Below the pieces are notes generated by a model. It was given only the letters and a program-made list of their open reading frames with translations. It did no database searches and had not been told where the DNA came from. Shown piece after piece: positions 7,968 to 16,814 of a stretch of 64,000 bases of DNA (position 1 is the stretch's first letter; the number at the start of each line of letters is the position of its first letter). Both the position numbers and the translations under genes were made by a program. This stretch comes from Parabacteroides faecis. Its GTDB lineage: Bacteria; Bacteroidota; Bacteroidia; Bacteroidales; Tannerellaceae. The stretch is from the NCBI RefSeq assembly GCF_014647375.1, contig NZ_BMPB01000014.1:124001-188000 (forward strand), read 5' to 3'.

Positions 7968-9479
7968 ATGGACTTACTAACGATACTTTTACTTATACCC
8001 GGTATTACGCTCGTCCTGTTATTCCTCGCCAGAGGGCAACAGACAGTCCGAAAGATAGCTATGGCCGGTGGAGCCATACAGTTACTCTATACAATCTTTC
8101 TGGCCTATTGCTTCATACAGGAGAAAATGACGGCAGGCAATATAAGCGGGTTACTCTTTACCGACTCGTTCAACTGGTTCGAACCGCTGAACATCAACTT
8201 CAGCTACGGGATCGACGGGATCTCGTTGTTGATGATATTACTTACTGCATTGGTAGTGTTCAGCGGCATTCTGGTCTCCGGAAACATCCGGGAACAATCC
8301 AAAGAGTTTTATGTCTTACTTACGCTGCTGGGGTTCGGAGCTTATGGCTTCTTTATAGCAACAGACTTGTTCATGCTTTTCTTCTTCCTGGAGATCGCTG
8401 TTATCCCGAAATACCTGCTCATCGGTATCTGGGGATCAGGTGCACACGAAAAGAATGCCATGAAACTGGCACTGATGCTGATGGGAGGTTCGGCACTGGT
8501 CTTTATCGGCATTGTCATGCTCTACTTCTTCAACGGGGATGTCTCCGGCCATTTCACCTGGAATTTACAAGAGCTGGCTCAGACGCATCTTCCTGTATAT
8601 TACCAACGGCCGTTGTACCTATTGACCTTTATTGGCTTCGGTGTATTCACAGCTCTCTTTCCTTTCCATTCCTGGGCTCCGGACGGTCACTCGTCGGCAC
8701 CAACTGCCGCCTCTATGTTTCTGGCCGGTGTTTCTATGAAGTTGGGAGGATACGGATGTCTGCGGGTAGCCACCTTCCTGTTTCCCGAAGCAGCCGACGA
8801 ATTATCATGGATATTTATCATCCTCGCTTCAACCGCTATCCTATACGGGGCTATCGTTACCTTAAAACAAAAAGACCTGAAGTATATGAATGCTTTCTCG
8901 TCTGTCAGCCACTGCGGATTTGTCATCTTAGGTATTGCAATGCTTACCCGCACAGCTATCACGGGAGCAGTGATGCAAATGGTTTCACATGGAGTAATGA
9001 CAGCCCTCTTCTTCGGTGTGATCGGTATGATCTACCAACGTACACATACCCGGCAGATCAGCGAATTGGGAGGAGTGCTTTATCAAGCTCCGTTCATCGG
9101 TTCCGCCTTCCTGATCGCCGGACTCTGCTCACTGGGGTTGCCGGGGATGAGCGGTTTCGTTTCCGAGATGACGATCTTTGTCGGTTCCTGGGAACGGGCT
9201 GGGATTTTCTACCGGATTGCAACTTTAATAGCCTGCTCATCTATCGTGATTACGGCCGTATATATTCTGCGGGCAGTAGGCTCGGTTATCTGGGGAGAAG
9301 TACGCAATAAGGCAGTCAAAAGCATGACAGATGCAACCCCCTCAGAGAGACTCGCATCAGTCTTGTTGATAGCTGCTATCTTCCTGATCGGAACATGTCC
9401 TTTTTGGGTGATTCGTTTGATCGACAGTGACAGTCTTGTTATTGCTCAGCGGTTACTGACACAGGCTTTTCAATATTAA
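7968..9479 (+). CDS. nuoM: NADH-quinone oxidoreductase subunit M (antiporter-like)
   Basis: The 503-residue polytopic protein is the middle of the three antiporter-like proton channels. Its signature is the FPFHSWAPDGHSSAPTAASM motif followed by LAGVSMKLGGYG, and a membrane Glu is present in FFFLEIAVIPKYLLIG. About 14 membrane helices are expected and the length is usual for NuoM. It starts four bases after nuoL and ends 18 bases before nuoN. Confidence 0.97.
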   Translation: MDLLTILLLIPGITLVLLFLARGQQTVRKIAMAGGAIQLLYTIFLAYCFIQEKMTAGNISGLLFTDSFNWFEPLNINFSYGIDGISLLMILLTALVVFSGILVSGNIREQSKEFYVLLTLLGFGAYGFFIATDLFMLFFFLEIAVIPKYLLIGIWGSGAHEKNAMKLALMLMGGSALVFIGIVMLYFFNGDVSGHFTWNLQELAQTHLPVYYQRPLYLLTFIGFGVFTALFPFHSWAPDGHSSAPTAASMFLAGVSMKLGGYGCLRVATFLFPEAADELSWIFIILASTAILYGAIVTLKQKDLKYMNAFSSVSHCGFVILGIAMLTRTAITGAVMQMVSHGVMTALFFGVIGMIYQRTHTRQISELGGVLYQAPFIGSAFLIAGLCSLGLPGMSGFVSEMTIFVGSWERAGIFYRIATLIACSSIVITAVYILRAVGSVIWGEVRNKAVKSMTDATPSERLASVLLIAAIFLIGTCPFWVIRLIDSDSLVIAQRLLTQAFQY

Positions 9480-9497
9480 CTTATAAAACAAAAGATT

Positions 9498-10913
9498 ATG
9501 AGTACCGAACTCTTCACCATATTACGATTTGAACTGATAGTATGTGTCCTGATCTTTCTTCTGTTGGTCATGAAACTGATGGATGCGGATAAATCGTGCA
9601 AACAACTGCTTTGGACGGTCAATATTCTCCTGTTCATTAATTTTGCAGCAAGCTTCCTGCATATCCCGACAGCGACATTGTTTAATGGGTTCTTCCGGAC
9701 CAACGACCTGATCGAATTAGAAAAAACGATCCTTAACCTGGGTGTTCTACTGATCCCTTTGCTGGCCTCACGCTGGCTTTACAAACATGCAGAGATCAGT
9801 ATCGAATTTTATATCTTGATGCTTAGCAGCTTGTTAGGAGGCTTTATTACATTGTCGAGCGGCCACGTACTGATGCTGTATCTGGGAATAGAGATTTCAA
9901 CCATTCCTATCGCTGCCCTGGCAAATTTCAATAAGCATGAACGGCGTTCGTCGGAGGCAGGTATTAAGTTCATTCTTTCTTCCGCCTTCTCTACAGGAAT
10001 GCTTTTGTTCGGTATATCCTTGCTGTATGGAGCTTACGGAAACCTTAGTTTCGACTATTTACAGGCGAACCTGACCCCCGATCTGCTGACACTGCTGGCT
10101 TTTGCCTTTATGATGGGCGGCTTCTTTTTTAAGATGTCGGCAGTCCCTTTCCATTTATGGGCAGCCGATGTGTACGAAGGTGCGCCGATGGCTGTCACCA
10201 GTTATCTGTCAGTCGTATCCAAGTGTTCTATCGTTTTTGTTTTCGTATCCATCCTGATGACGGTATTTCAGCATTTGTCCGGCGAATGGCTTGAGATCAT
10301 ATCGGTCGTAGCCATCCTGAGTATGACAGTCGGTAACTTGTTCGCCATGCGCCAGCAAAACCTGAAGCGTTTGCTGGGGTTCTCCTCCATCTCACAGATC
10401 GGATTCGTATTGGTGGGTATTACGGGTAACAGTATCCTGGGGCTCGATTCCACCCTCTACTTCATGCTGATCTATGTACTGAGTAACATCTGTTTCTTCG
10501 GTGTACTCGGAGCCGTTGCCGATGCGACAGGCAAAGAAGATTTGAATTCATTCAAAGGCTTCTACCGCACAAATCCGTTCCTGGCTTTGATGATGGGTGT
10601 CAGTCTGCTTTCGCTGGCAGGTGTACCTCCCACTTCCGGGTTCTTCGGGAAACTGTTCCTGCTGGCCTCCGCCATGGGTGACCGGATGTATATCCTGATT
10701 ATTTTTGCAGGAATCAACCTGGTACTTTCGCTTTACAACTATCTGCGTATTATCAAATACATCTTTATCGATACACCTGAAGAACAGTTATGTGTCGGCA
10801 GGACAAAGGTAATGACAGCCACACTGATGTTTTGCTGTATTGCCATTCTTTGTATCGGATTCATCTCTTCCGTTTACCAGTATATCGACTGGGCCGGAAG
10901 GCAGACATTCTAA
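9498..10913 (+). CDS. nuoN: NADH-quinone oxidoreductase subunit N (antiporter-like)
   Basis: This 471-residue subunit is the last gene of the operon and the antiporter-like subunit nearest the NuoK/J region. It shows the family motif FHLWAADVYEGAPMAVTSYL and a membrane acidic residue in LMLYLGIEISTIPIAAL. The C-terminal part has the conserved GVPPTSGFFGKL segment. About 14 membrane helices are expected. A strong hairpin terminator follows within 60 bases, so no nuoE, nuoF or nuoG follows in this transcription unit. Confidence 0.96.
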   Translation: MSTELFTILRFELIVCVLIFLLLVMKLMDADKSCKQLLWTVNILLFINFAASFLHIPTATLFNGFFRTNDLIELEKTILNLGVLLIPLLASRWLYKHAEISIEFYILMLSSLLGGFITLSSGHVLMLYLGIEISTIPIAALANFNKHERRSSEAGIKFILSSAFSTGMLLFGISLLYGAYGNLSFDYLQANLTPDLLTLLAFAFMMGGFFFKMSAVPFHLWAADVYEGAPMAVTSYLSVVSKCSIVFVFVSILMTVFQHLSGEWLEIISVVAILSMTVGNLFAMRQQNLKRLLGFSSISQIGFVLVGITGNSILGLDSTLYFMLIYVLSNICFFGVLGAVADATGKEDLNSFKGFYRTNPFLALMMGVSLLSLAGVPPTSGFFGKLFLLASAMGDRMYILIIFAGINLVLSLYNYLRIIKYIFIDTPEEQLCVGRTKVMTATLMFCCIAILCIGFISSVYQYIDWAGRQTF

Positions 10914-10933
10914 TGAACTAAAAAAAGAAAAGA

Positions 10934-10974
10934 CTGATAAGGATATGAACAAACTCCTTATCAGCCTCTTTTAT
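10934..10974 (+). terminator. Intrinsic terminator of the nuo operon
   Basis: Perfect 10-base arms CTGATAAGGA (10934-10943) and TCCTTATCAG (10955-10964) are followed by a pyrimidine-rich CCTCTTTTAT. An A-rich stretch precedes the stem. It closes the 9.8-kb nuo operon. Confidence 0.8.
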
Positions 10975-11070
10975 GCCTAAAAATATACCACTTTTCATAC
11001 GAGTAAATCATAAATAGTTTATATTTACAGCAGGAAACAAATGTATCAGCAACCACCTAATAGACTATTT

Positions 11071-11718
11071 ATGAAACGGATTCTACTATTTTGCCTGATC
11101 TGTATCATGCCATCCGGCATTGTCGCTCAGATCGATAGCACACAATTCCTGTTGCAGCATTTCGAAAACGGGCATGTGTACTACAAAGACGGGCGGGTAT
11201 TCAATGTTCCGCTAAATTACAGTCTCTTGATCAAGAAATTTTTATTCCGGGATAAATACGACAAAAATAACATCAAAGAGTTCTCTGAGCCGGACATGGT
11301 TGCAACGATTAAAATCGGGGAAAGAATATTCCTCCCGACTAAAGACGGGGCAACTGAGGTGTTACAGAAAGATCCGCCTATTTTCGTACAGTACAGAGGT
11401 TCATTAAAATGGGAAGGGAAACAAGTTGGCTACGGCGGCCGTTCGGAAACATCGGCTGTCGACAGTTATTCGTCGTTCCAGTCAGGCAGCACCATGCATA
11501 AACTGGAAACGGAAAAATTGATCCTGACCCGCATCGACAAGATCTTCCGGATAGAACGTAAGGGAAAACAATACCGCTTCATCAACGAAAAGCAATTCCT
11601 CAAAGCCTTTCCGAACTATAAAAATGAACTAAAGAAATATGCCGATGACAATAAGATCGATTTTAACGACATCGATAACGTCTTACAAATCTACAACTAC
11701 GCATCTGCACTAAAATAA
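11071..11718 (+). CDS. Secreted protein of unknown function
   Basis: The 215-residue product starts with MKRILLFCLICIMPSGIVAQ, a good signal peptide with a likely cleavage after AQ, so it is exported to the periplasm or surface. The ATG at 11071 is chosen over one at 11041, which would put ten polar residues before the signal. The mature protein is charged and mixed alpha/beta, with repeated short aromatic and Lys/Arg-rich stretches such as KLETEKLILTRIDKIFRIERK. I recognise no domain. It is a single gene between the nuo terminator and a shared terminator with typA. Confidence 0.6.
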   Translation: MKRILLFCLICIMPSGIVAQIDSTQFLLQHFENGHVYYKDGRVFNVPLNYSLLIKKFLFRDKYDKNNIKEFSEPDMVATIKIGERIFLPTKDGATEVLQKDPPIFVQYRGSLKWEGKQVGYGGRSETSAVDSYSSFQSGSTMHKLETEKLILTRIDKIFRIERKGKQYRFINEKQFLKAFPNYKNELKKYADDNKIDFNDIDNVLQIYNYASALK

Positions 11719-11733
11719 AGTAGATACCAAATA

Positions 11734-11766
11734 AAAAGCCGGATACACGATGTGCACCCGGCTTTT
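11734..11766. terminator. Bidirectional terminator between the secreted protein gene and typA
   Basis: Perfect 9-base arms AAAAGCCGG (11734-11742) and CCGGCTTTT (11758-11766) with a 15-base loop give a T-run on both strands. It lies between two convergent genes and can serve both. Confidence 0.85.
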
Positions 11767-11784
11767 CTATATTATAGATGTAAA

Positions 11785-13581
11785 TTATCTACCCTGACGT
11801 TTACGTTCTGTTTCATCCAGGATGATCTTACGCATACGCATATTGTTCGGAGTGATTTCTACATATTCGTCTCCCTTGATATACTCCAGGGCATCTTCCA
11901 GACTGAATACAATAGGAGGAGCCAGAGATACTTTATCGTCTGAACCGGAAGCACGCATATTCGTCAGTTTCTTCGACTTTGTTACGTTAACTACCAGATC
12001 ACCTTCCTTCGTATGCTCTCCCACTACCTGTCCGGCGTAAACTTCTTCCTGCGGAGCAATAAAGAAACGGCCACGTGACTGAAGATTGTTCAAAGCATAG
12101 GCAAACGCTGTTCCGGTCTCCATCGCAATGATAGAGCCATTGTTACGACGTTCGATATCTCCCTTCCACGGCTGATATTCCAGGAAGCGGTGAGCCATGA
12201 TCGCTTCACCGGCAGAAGCAGTCAGAACAGCATTGTTCAAACCGATAATACCACGTGAAGGTATATTGAACTCAAGATGCATACGGTCGTTCTTGCTTTC
12301 CATCATCGTCATCTCACCTTTACGTTTTGTCACCATATCGATAATACGGCTGGATGATTCTTCCGGAAGATTGATTGTCAGCTGTTCTACCGGTTCGCAT
12401 TTTACACCGTCTATTTCTTTGATGATAACCTGCGGCTGACCTACCTGCAATTCGTATCCTTCACGACGCATCGTTTCGATCAATACAGACAAGTGAAGCA
12501 CACCACGACCATATACCAACCACGAATCGGCTGAATCGGTCGGAACCACACGCAATGCAAGGTTCTTATCCAACTCTTTCTGCAAACGTTCAAATATATG
12601 ACGTGAAGTCACAAATTTACCGTCTTTACCGAAGAACGGAGAGTTATTGATCGTAAAGAGCATAGACATGGTCGGTTCGTCGATAGCGATTGTCGGCAAT
12701 GCTTCCGGTTCATTCACATCGGCAATCGTTTCACCGATCTCAAAACCTTCGATCCCGATCACAGCACAAATATCACCTGATTGAACAGAAGATACTTTTG
12801 TACGGCCTAAACCTTCAAATACATCGACTTCCTTGATCTTTGATTTCACCATCGAACCGTCACGTTTACACAACATAACTTCCTGGCCTTCTTTCAGCTC
12901 TCCGCGATGAACACGTCCAACCGCGATACGTCCGACATATTTTGAAAAATCCAGCGAAGTGATCAGCATCTGAGGAGTTCCCTCCAGCACTTTCGGTTCC
13001 GGTATATATTCAATAATAGCATCCAACAATGCCAGAATATCTTCTTTCGGTTCTTTCCAGTCGGTCGACATCCATCCCTGTTTTGCAGAACCATAGATTG
13101 TCGGGAAATCCAACTGCTCTTCCGTTGCGTCTAGGCTGAACATCAATTCGAAAACCATTTCCTGAACTTCCGACGGACGACAGTTCGGTTTGTCTACCTT
13201 ATTAATAACCACAATCGGTTTCAATCCCAACTGGATTGCTTTTTGTAATACAAAACGAGTCTGAGGCATCGGCCCTTCAAACGCGTCGACCAACAACAAA
13301 CAACCATCGGCCATGTTTAATACACGCTCTACCTCTCCTCCGAAATCGGCGTGACCCGGAGTATCAATAATATTGATTTTGTAATCTTTATAATTAATAG
13401 AGACATTCTTGGCCAAAATCGTAATTCCTCGTTCACGTTCCAAATCATTGTTGTCCATGAACTGATCCGGTTCTGCCTGTCCTTCACGGAAAAGCTTACC
13501 GGCTAATAACATCTTATCCACAAGCGTCGTTTTGCCGTGGTCTACGTGCGCGATAATCGCGATGTTTCTGAGTTTTTGCAT
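11785..13581 (-). CDS. typA: Ribosome-associated translational GTPase TypA/BipA
   Basis: The 598-residue protein is an EF-G-like GTPase that acts on the 50S subunit in ribosome assembly and stress adaptation. The GTPase motifs are present: P-loop AHVDHGKT (residues 11-18), DTPGHADFGGEV and NKVDKPNCRP. They are followed by domains II, III and V and the TypA-specific C-terminal domain (LTNMRASGSDDK region, ending in ERKRQGR). The length is usual. It is transcribed alone, divergently from rpsO, with a TAnnTTTG box upstream. Confidence 0.97.
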   Translation of the reverse strand: MQKLRNIAIIAHVDHGKTTLVDKMLLAGKLFREGQAEPDQFMDNNDLERERGITILAKNVSINYKDYKINIIDTPGHADFGGEVERVLNMADGCLLLVDAFEGPMPQTRFVLQKAIQLGLKPIVVINKVDKPNCRPSEVQEMVFELMFSLDATEEQLDFPTIYGSAKQGWMSTDWKEPKEDILALLDAIIEYIPEPKVLEGTPQMLITSLDFSKYVGRIAVGRVHRGELKEGQEVMLCKRDGSMVKSKIKEVDVFEGLGRTKVSSVQSGDICAVIGIEGFEIGETIADVNEPEALPTIAIDEPTMSMLFTINNSPFFGKDGKFVTSRHIFERLQKELDKNLALRVVPTDSADSWLVYGRGVLHLSVLIETMRREGYELQVGQPQVIIKEIDGVKCEPVEQLTINLPEESSSRIIDMVTKRKGEMTMMESKNDRMHLEFNIPSRGIIGLNNAVLTASAGEAIMAHRFLEYQPWKGDIERRNNGSIIAMETGTAFAYALNNLQSRGRFFIAPQEEVYAGQVVGEHTKEGDLVVNVTKSKKLTNMRASGSDDKVSLAPPIVFSLEDALEYIKGDEYVEITPNNMRMRKIILDETERKRQGR

Positions 13582-13602
13582 CGAAGACTAATTTATTGGC
13601 TG

Positions 13603-13610
13603 CAAAAATA
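13603..13610 (-). promoter_or_regulatory. Candidate -7 box for typA
   Basis: CAAAAATA on the plus strand reads TATTTTTG on the minus strand, an exact TAnnTTTG match 22 bases upstream of the typA ATG. No clear TTTG -33 box is seen at the usual spacing. Confidence 0.5.
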
Positions 13611-13671
13611 CGACATTTTTACGATATATATATGTCATTCATGTCTCAAAATACAAAAAATAAGATGAAAA

Positions 13672-13704
13672 GTCTTGTATATCTCAAAGGAATGCCTACC
13701 TTTG
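13672..13704 (+). promoter_or_regulatory. Bacteroidetes-type promoter for rpsO
   Basis: The -7 box TACCTTTG (13697-13704) matches TAnnTTTG exactly. A TCTTG at 13672-13676 lies 20 bases upstream, at the expected place for the -33 TTTG box. The rpsO ATG is 47 bases downstream, which leaves room for a short leader. Confidence 0.7.
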
Positions 13705-13751
13705 CATCCGCTTAGATAATATAGTATCAATTTATTAAAGTACAAAGAATC

Positions 13752-14021
13752 ATGTTTTTAGATTCAGAAAAGAAAAAAGAATTATTCGAAAAGTATGGCA
13801 AATCTGCAACTGACACAGGTTCAGCAGAAAGCCAGATCGCTTTGTTCACAGTTCGTATTGCACACTTGACAGAGCACCTGAAAAGTAATCACAAAGATTA
13901 CAGCACTGAAAGAGCGCTGAAAATGTTGGTTGGTAAACGTCGTCGTTTATTGGACTATCTGATTAAAGTTGATATCAACAGATATCGTGCTATCATTAAA
14001 GAGCTTGGTATCAGAAAATAA
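13752..14021 (+). CDS. rpsO: 30S ribosomal protein S15
   Basis: The 89-residue product matches S15 over its whole length, including the DTGSAESQIALFTVRIAHLTEHL helix pair and GKRRRLLDYL in the 16S rRNA-binding surface. S15 is a primary binder of the central domain of 16S rRNA. It stands alone with its own promoter and terminator, unlike the rpsO-pnp pairing of proteobacteria. The leader is short (about 40 bases), and I see no obvious structured autoregulatory site. Confidence 0.97.
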   Translation: MFLDSEKKKELFEKYGKSATDTGSAESQIALFTVRIAHLTEHLKSNHKDYSTERALKMLVGKRRRLLDYLIKVDINRYRAIIKELGIRK

Positions 14022-14044
14022 GAAACTACTTCTCCGGAAGTTAC

Positions 14045-14080
14045 AAAAGGGCAACTCATACAAGGGTTGCCCTTTTTTTC
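14045..14080 (+). terminator. Intrinsic terminator of rpsO
   Basis: Arms AAAAGGGCAAC (14045-14055) and GTTGCCCTTTT (14066-14076) form a stem that runs into seven T residues. It lies about 24 bases after the rpsO stop. Confidence 0.9.
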
Positions 14081-14116
14081 TTTCAGCAAATTACATGGTA
14101 AAATAAAATATTAATG

Positions 14117-14124
14117 TAAATTTG
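14117..14124 (+). promoter_or_regulatory. Candidate -7 box for the XRE-cupin/acyl-CoA ligase operon
   Basis: TAAATTTG is an exact TAnnTTTG match 46 bases upstream of the regulator ATG at 14171. No convincing -33 TTTG is seen. Confidence 0.5.
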
Positions 14125-14170
14125 CGGCGTTTAGTTACAAATTAAAAGAAAATCTAAAATAAACATACTT

Positions 14171-14755
14171 ATGGGAAACAACAAAATCATCGGAGCCAAA
14201 ATTAAAAGTATCCGTGAATCAAAACAACTTTCCGTTGAAGAAGTAGCCGAACGCTCCGGCCTGAGTATCGAACAGATCGAACGCATAGAAGGTAATGTAG
14301 ACTTTCCTTCACTGGCGCCACTTATCAAAATAGCACGGGTACTCGGTGTCCGTCTGGGAACATTCCTCGACGACCAGTCAGAACTGGGTCCGGTTATCTG
14401 CCGCAAAAAAGACAGCAACGATTCCAATAGCATCGGTTTCACCAACAATTCGATGGAAAACCGCAAACACATGGAATATCACTCCCTGTCACAGGATAAG
14501 TCCGGGCGGCATATGGAACCGTTCCTGATCGATGTTTCCCCATCAGAAGAAGGTGTTGATTTCGTTCTTTCCACACACGAAGGCGAAGAATTTATTTATG
14601 TACTGGCCGGCGTAGTTGAAATAAACTATGGGAAAAATACGTATTTACTGGAAGAAGGTGACAGTATTTACTACGATTCTATCGTTGCCCATCATGTTCA
14701 CGCTGCAGCCGACAGCACAGCTAAAATACTTGGAGTTGTTTATACCCCGTACTAA
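14171..14755 (+). CDS. XRE-family regulator with C-terminal cupin domain
   Basis: Residues 8-62 form a helix-turn-helix of the Xre/SinR type (GAKIKSIRESKQLSVEEVAE, RSGLSIEQIERIEG). Residues from about 110 to 190 form a small cupin with HEGEEFIYVLAG, LEEGDSIYYDS and AHHVHAAAD. The cupin probably senses a small ligand and the HTH binds DNA. The gene ends 13 bases before an acyl-CoA ligase gene, so the two are almost surely co-transcribed and the regulator may control its own operon in response to an acyl or carboxylate ligand. That ligand is an inference. Confidence 0.9.
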   Translation: MGNNKIIGAKIKSIRESKQLSVEEVAERSGLSIEQIERIEGNVDFPSLAPLIKIARVLGVRLGTFLDDQSELGPVICRKKDSNDSNSIGFTNNSMENRKHMEYHSLSQDKSGRHMEPFLIDVSPSEEGVDFVLSTHEGEEFIYVLAGVVEINYGKNTYLLEEGDSIYYDSIVAHHVHAAADSTAKILGVVYTPY

Positions 14756-14768
14756 TTGACCGAAGGAT

Positions 14769-16424
14769 ATGGAAATACAATTACAGGACAAGACTTTAGG
14801 TCAATGGCTCGAGCACTGGGCCACTTTGACGCCGGACAAGGAATACGTGGTTTATTCCGATCGTGACCTGCGTTTCACATGGAAAAAGTTTAACGAACGT
14901 GTCGACCGGATGGCGAAAGGTATGCTGTCTATCGGTGTCGAACACGGCACGCATGTTGGTATCTGGGCAACCAATGTACCCGACTGGCTAACATTCCTTT
15001 ATGCAGCTGCCAAGATCGGGGCCGTTGCCGTTACGGTAAATACGAACTATAAGCAGAACGAACTGGAATTTCTGGTTGAAAATGCCGATATACATACCAT
15101 GTGTATCACCGATGGTGTATTCGACGGAAGTTATATCGATATGATGTATTCCATGCTCCCCGAGTTAAAGGAATCACAACGCGGTTACCTGAAAAGCAAG
15201 CGTTTTCCACGACTGAAGAACGTGGTTTACATCGGTCAGGAAAAATACCGCGGCATGTACAATACACCGGAGTTGTTACTGCTGGGTGAAAACATCAGCG
15301 ACGACAAACTGGAAGAAGCCAAAAAGCTCGTCAATTGCCACGATGTTGTCAATATGCAATATACCTCCGGTACGACAGGTTTCCCGAAAGGGGTTATGCT
15401 GACGCACTATAACATTGCCAACAACGGTTTGCTGACCGGCGAGCACATGAAATTTACTGCCGACGACAAACTGTGTTGCTGCGTTCCCCTCTTCCACTGT
15501 TTCGGCGTGGTATTGGCATCCATGAACGTACTGACACACGGATGTACACAGGTGATGGTTGAAAAATTCGACCCGCTAGTCGTGCTGGCATCTATCCATA
15601 AAGAACGTTGTACGGCTCTTTACGGCGTACCGACCATGTTCATCGCCGAACTGAACCACCCGATGTTCCCGATGTTCGACCTTACCTCACTCCGCACCGG
15701 TATTATGGCCGGTTCACTCTGCCCGGTCGAACTGATGCGCCAGGTGGAAGAGAAAATGTACATGAAAGTAACCAGTGTATACGGCTTGACGGAGACATCT
15801 CCGGGTATGACACACTCACGCATCGACGATCCGATGGAAGCACGTCATAACACGGTAGGACGCGACTTTGAATTTACGGAAGTGCGCGTTATCGACCCGG
15901 AAACCGGCGAAGAATGCCCGGTCGGCGTACAAGGAGAGATGTGTAACCGCGGTTACAATAACATGAAAGGTTATTACAACAACCCTGCCGCTACAGCCGA
16001 AGTAATCGATAAAGACGGTTTCCTTCATAGTGGCGACCTCGGTATAAAAGATGAAAACGGATATTATCGCATCACCGGCCGCATCAAGGATATGATTATC
16101 CGTGGTGGAGAAAATGTATATCCGCGTGAGATAGAAGAATTCCTGTATCACCTGGAAGGTGTGAAAGACGTGCAGGTGGCAGCCGTTCCGTCCAAGAAAT
16201 ACGGAGAGGAAGTAGGCGCTTTCATCATCCTGCATGAAGGTGTAACGATGACAGACGATGTGGTAAAAGATTTCTGCCGCGGCAAGATCGCCCGCCACAA
16301 GATACCGAAATACATCTTCTTCGTCGATACCTTCCCGATGACCGGCAGCGGAAAGATACAGAAGTTCAAACTGAAAGACCTCAGCCTCAAGTTGCTTGCC
16401 GAACAAGGCATTACTCCAGTATAA
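14769..16424 (+). CDS. AMP-binding acyl-CoA synthetase (long/medium-chain type)
   Basis: This 551-residue ANL-superfamily enzyme activates a carboxylic acid with ATP and loads it on CoA. All core motifs are present: P-loop [11 protein letters not shown] (198-208), YGLTE (338-342), SGD (421-423), the hinge [16 protein letters not shown] (438-452) and the catalytic Lys529 in GSGKIQK. Overall it resembles the FadD-like/acyl-CoA ligase group rather than acetyl-CoA synthetase. The exact acid cannot be read from the sequence. It follows the XRE-cupin gene by 13 bases. A long inverted repeat starts about 30 bases after the stop. Confidence 0.92.
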   Translation: MEIQLQDKTLGQWLEHWATLTPDKEYVVYSDRDLRFTWKKFNERVDRMAKGMLSIGVEHGTHVGIWATNVPDWLTFLYAAAKIGAVAVTVNTNYKQNELEFLVENADIHTMCITDGVFDGSYIDMMYSMLPELKESQRGYLKSKRFPRLKNVVYIGQEKYRGMYNTPELLLLGENISDDKLEEAKKLVNCHDVVNMQYTSGTTGFPKGVMLTHYNIANNGLLTGEHMKFTADDKLCCCVPLFHCFGVVLASMNVLTHGCTQVMVEKFDPLVVLASIHKERCTALYGVPTMFIAELNHPMFPMFDLTSLRTGIMAGSLCPVELMRQVEEKMYMKVTSVYGLTETSPGMTHSRIDDPMEARHNTVGRDFEFTEVRVIDPETGEECPVGVQGEMCNRGYNNMKGYYNNPAATAEVIDKDGFLHSGDLGIKDENGYYRITGRIKDMIIRGGENVYPREIEEFLYHLEGVKDVQVAAVPSKKYGEEVGAFIILHEGVTMTDDVVKDFCRGKIARHKIPKYIFFVDTFPMTGSGKIQKFKLKDLSLKLLAEQGITPV

Positions 16425-16454
16425 GTCCAAAATTTTATTACCGGCACGCAGATG

Positions 16455-16531
16455 ACGCTGATTAAGCAGATAACCGCAGATTTATCGTTTTAAATATAAA
16501 TGAAATCTGTGTGAATCTGCTTAATCAGCGT
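16455..16531. repeat. Long inverted repeat, REP-like
   Basis: Perfect 17-base arms (16455-16471 and 16515-16531) contain GCTGATTAAGCAGAT and its complement. Pairing continues inward with partial matches (CAGATTT on both sides), so the stem may reach 30 base pairs. CGCAGAT-type words repeat within the arm. The form resembles dispersed palindromic repeats of Bacteroidales genomes. It may also act as an mRNA end structure for the acyl-CoA ligase transcript. Confidence 0.75.
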
Positions 16532-16621
16532 TATTTGTATACTCTTTTATCGCCTTTTGCAAAGTATCACTCATAATGCTATTACACAACCGATTACAGT
16601 TTCTTCGTAATTCCAACCTCA

Positions 16622-16714
16622 GGAAACTCCGGTTTCCTGCCTGGGGAACTGTAATTTCCTGCCGAGGGAACTAGCGTTTCCTGCCTTGGAAACCGGAGTT
16701 TCCCAAGCGGGAAA
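16622..16714. repeat. Tandem array of 22-bp palindromic units
   Basis: Four 16-base units of the form GG(A/G)AAC(T/C)nnnn(G/T)TTCC-like sequence start at 16622, 16644, 16666 and 16688, exactly 22 bases apart. The first three are each followed by TGCC plus two variable bases. A fifth partial unit (GGGAAA) follows at 16709. Most units are near palindromes (for example GGAAACTCCGGTTTCC), and the first and last are reverse complements of each other in their inner bases. The array sits in the 390-base gap before ahcY; nothing else but the ahcY promoter is seen there. Confidence 0.8.
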
Positions 16715-16780
16715 TTTTGAAGACACCAGGGGATGATTATGTTTGTCCCCAGGAATTATCTGAACAACCTAATAATTTCT

Positions 16781-16788
16781 TATCTTTG
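16781..16788 (+). promoter_or_regulatory. Candidate -7 box for ahcY
   Basis: TATCTTTG matches TAnnTTTG exactly and lies 26 bases before the ahcY ATG. A -33 TTTG is not evident at the usual spacing. Confidence 0.55.
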
Positions 16789-16814
16789 CCACACATTCAA
16801 AATAAGTATTATTT

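Noticed and set aside
8108-9310. A 400-codon open frame on the plus strand
   Set aside because: It is a shifted frame of nuoM; the translation is rich in Arg, Ser, Cys and Tyr with no domain, while the nuoM frame is a clear family member.
15816-16430. A 204-codon minus-strand frame inside the acyl-CoA ligase gene
   Set aside because: It is antisense to the C-terminal motifs of the ligase and shows no own signal.
16622-16714. Possible CRISPR array
   Set aside because: The spacers are a constant six bases and share TGCC, the repeat units are palindromic and diverged, and there are no cas genes nearby.
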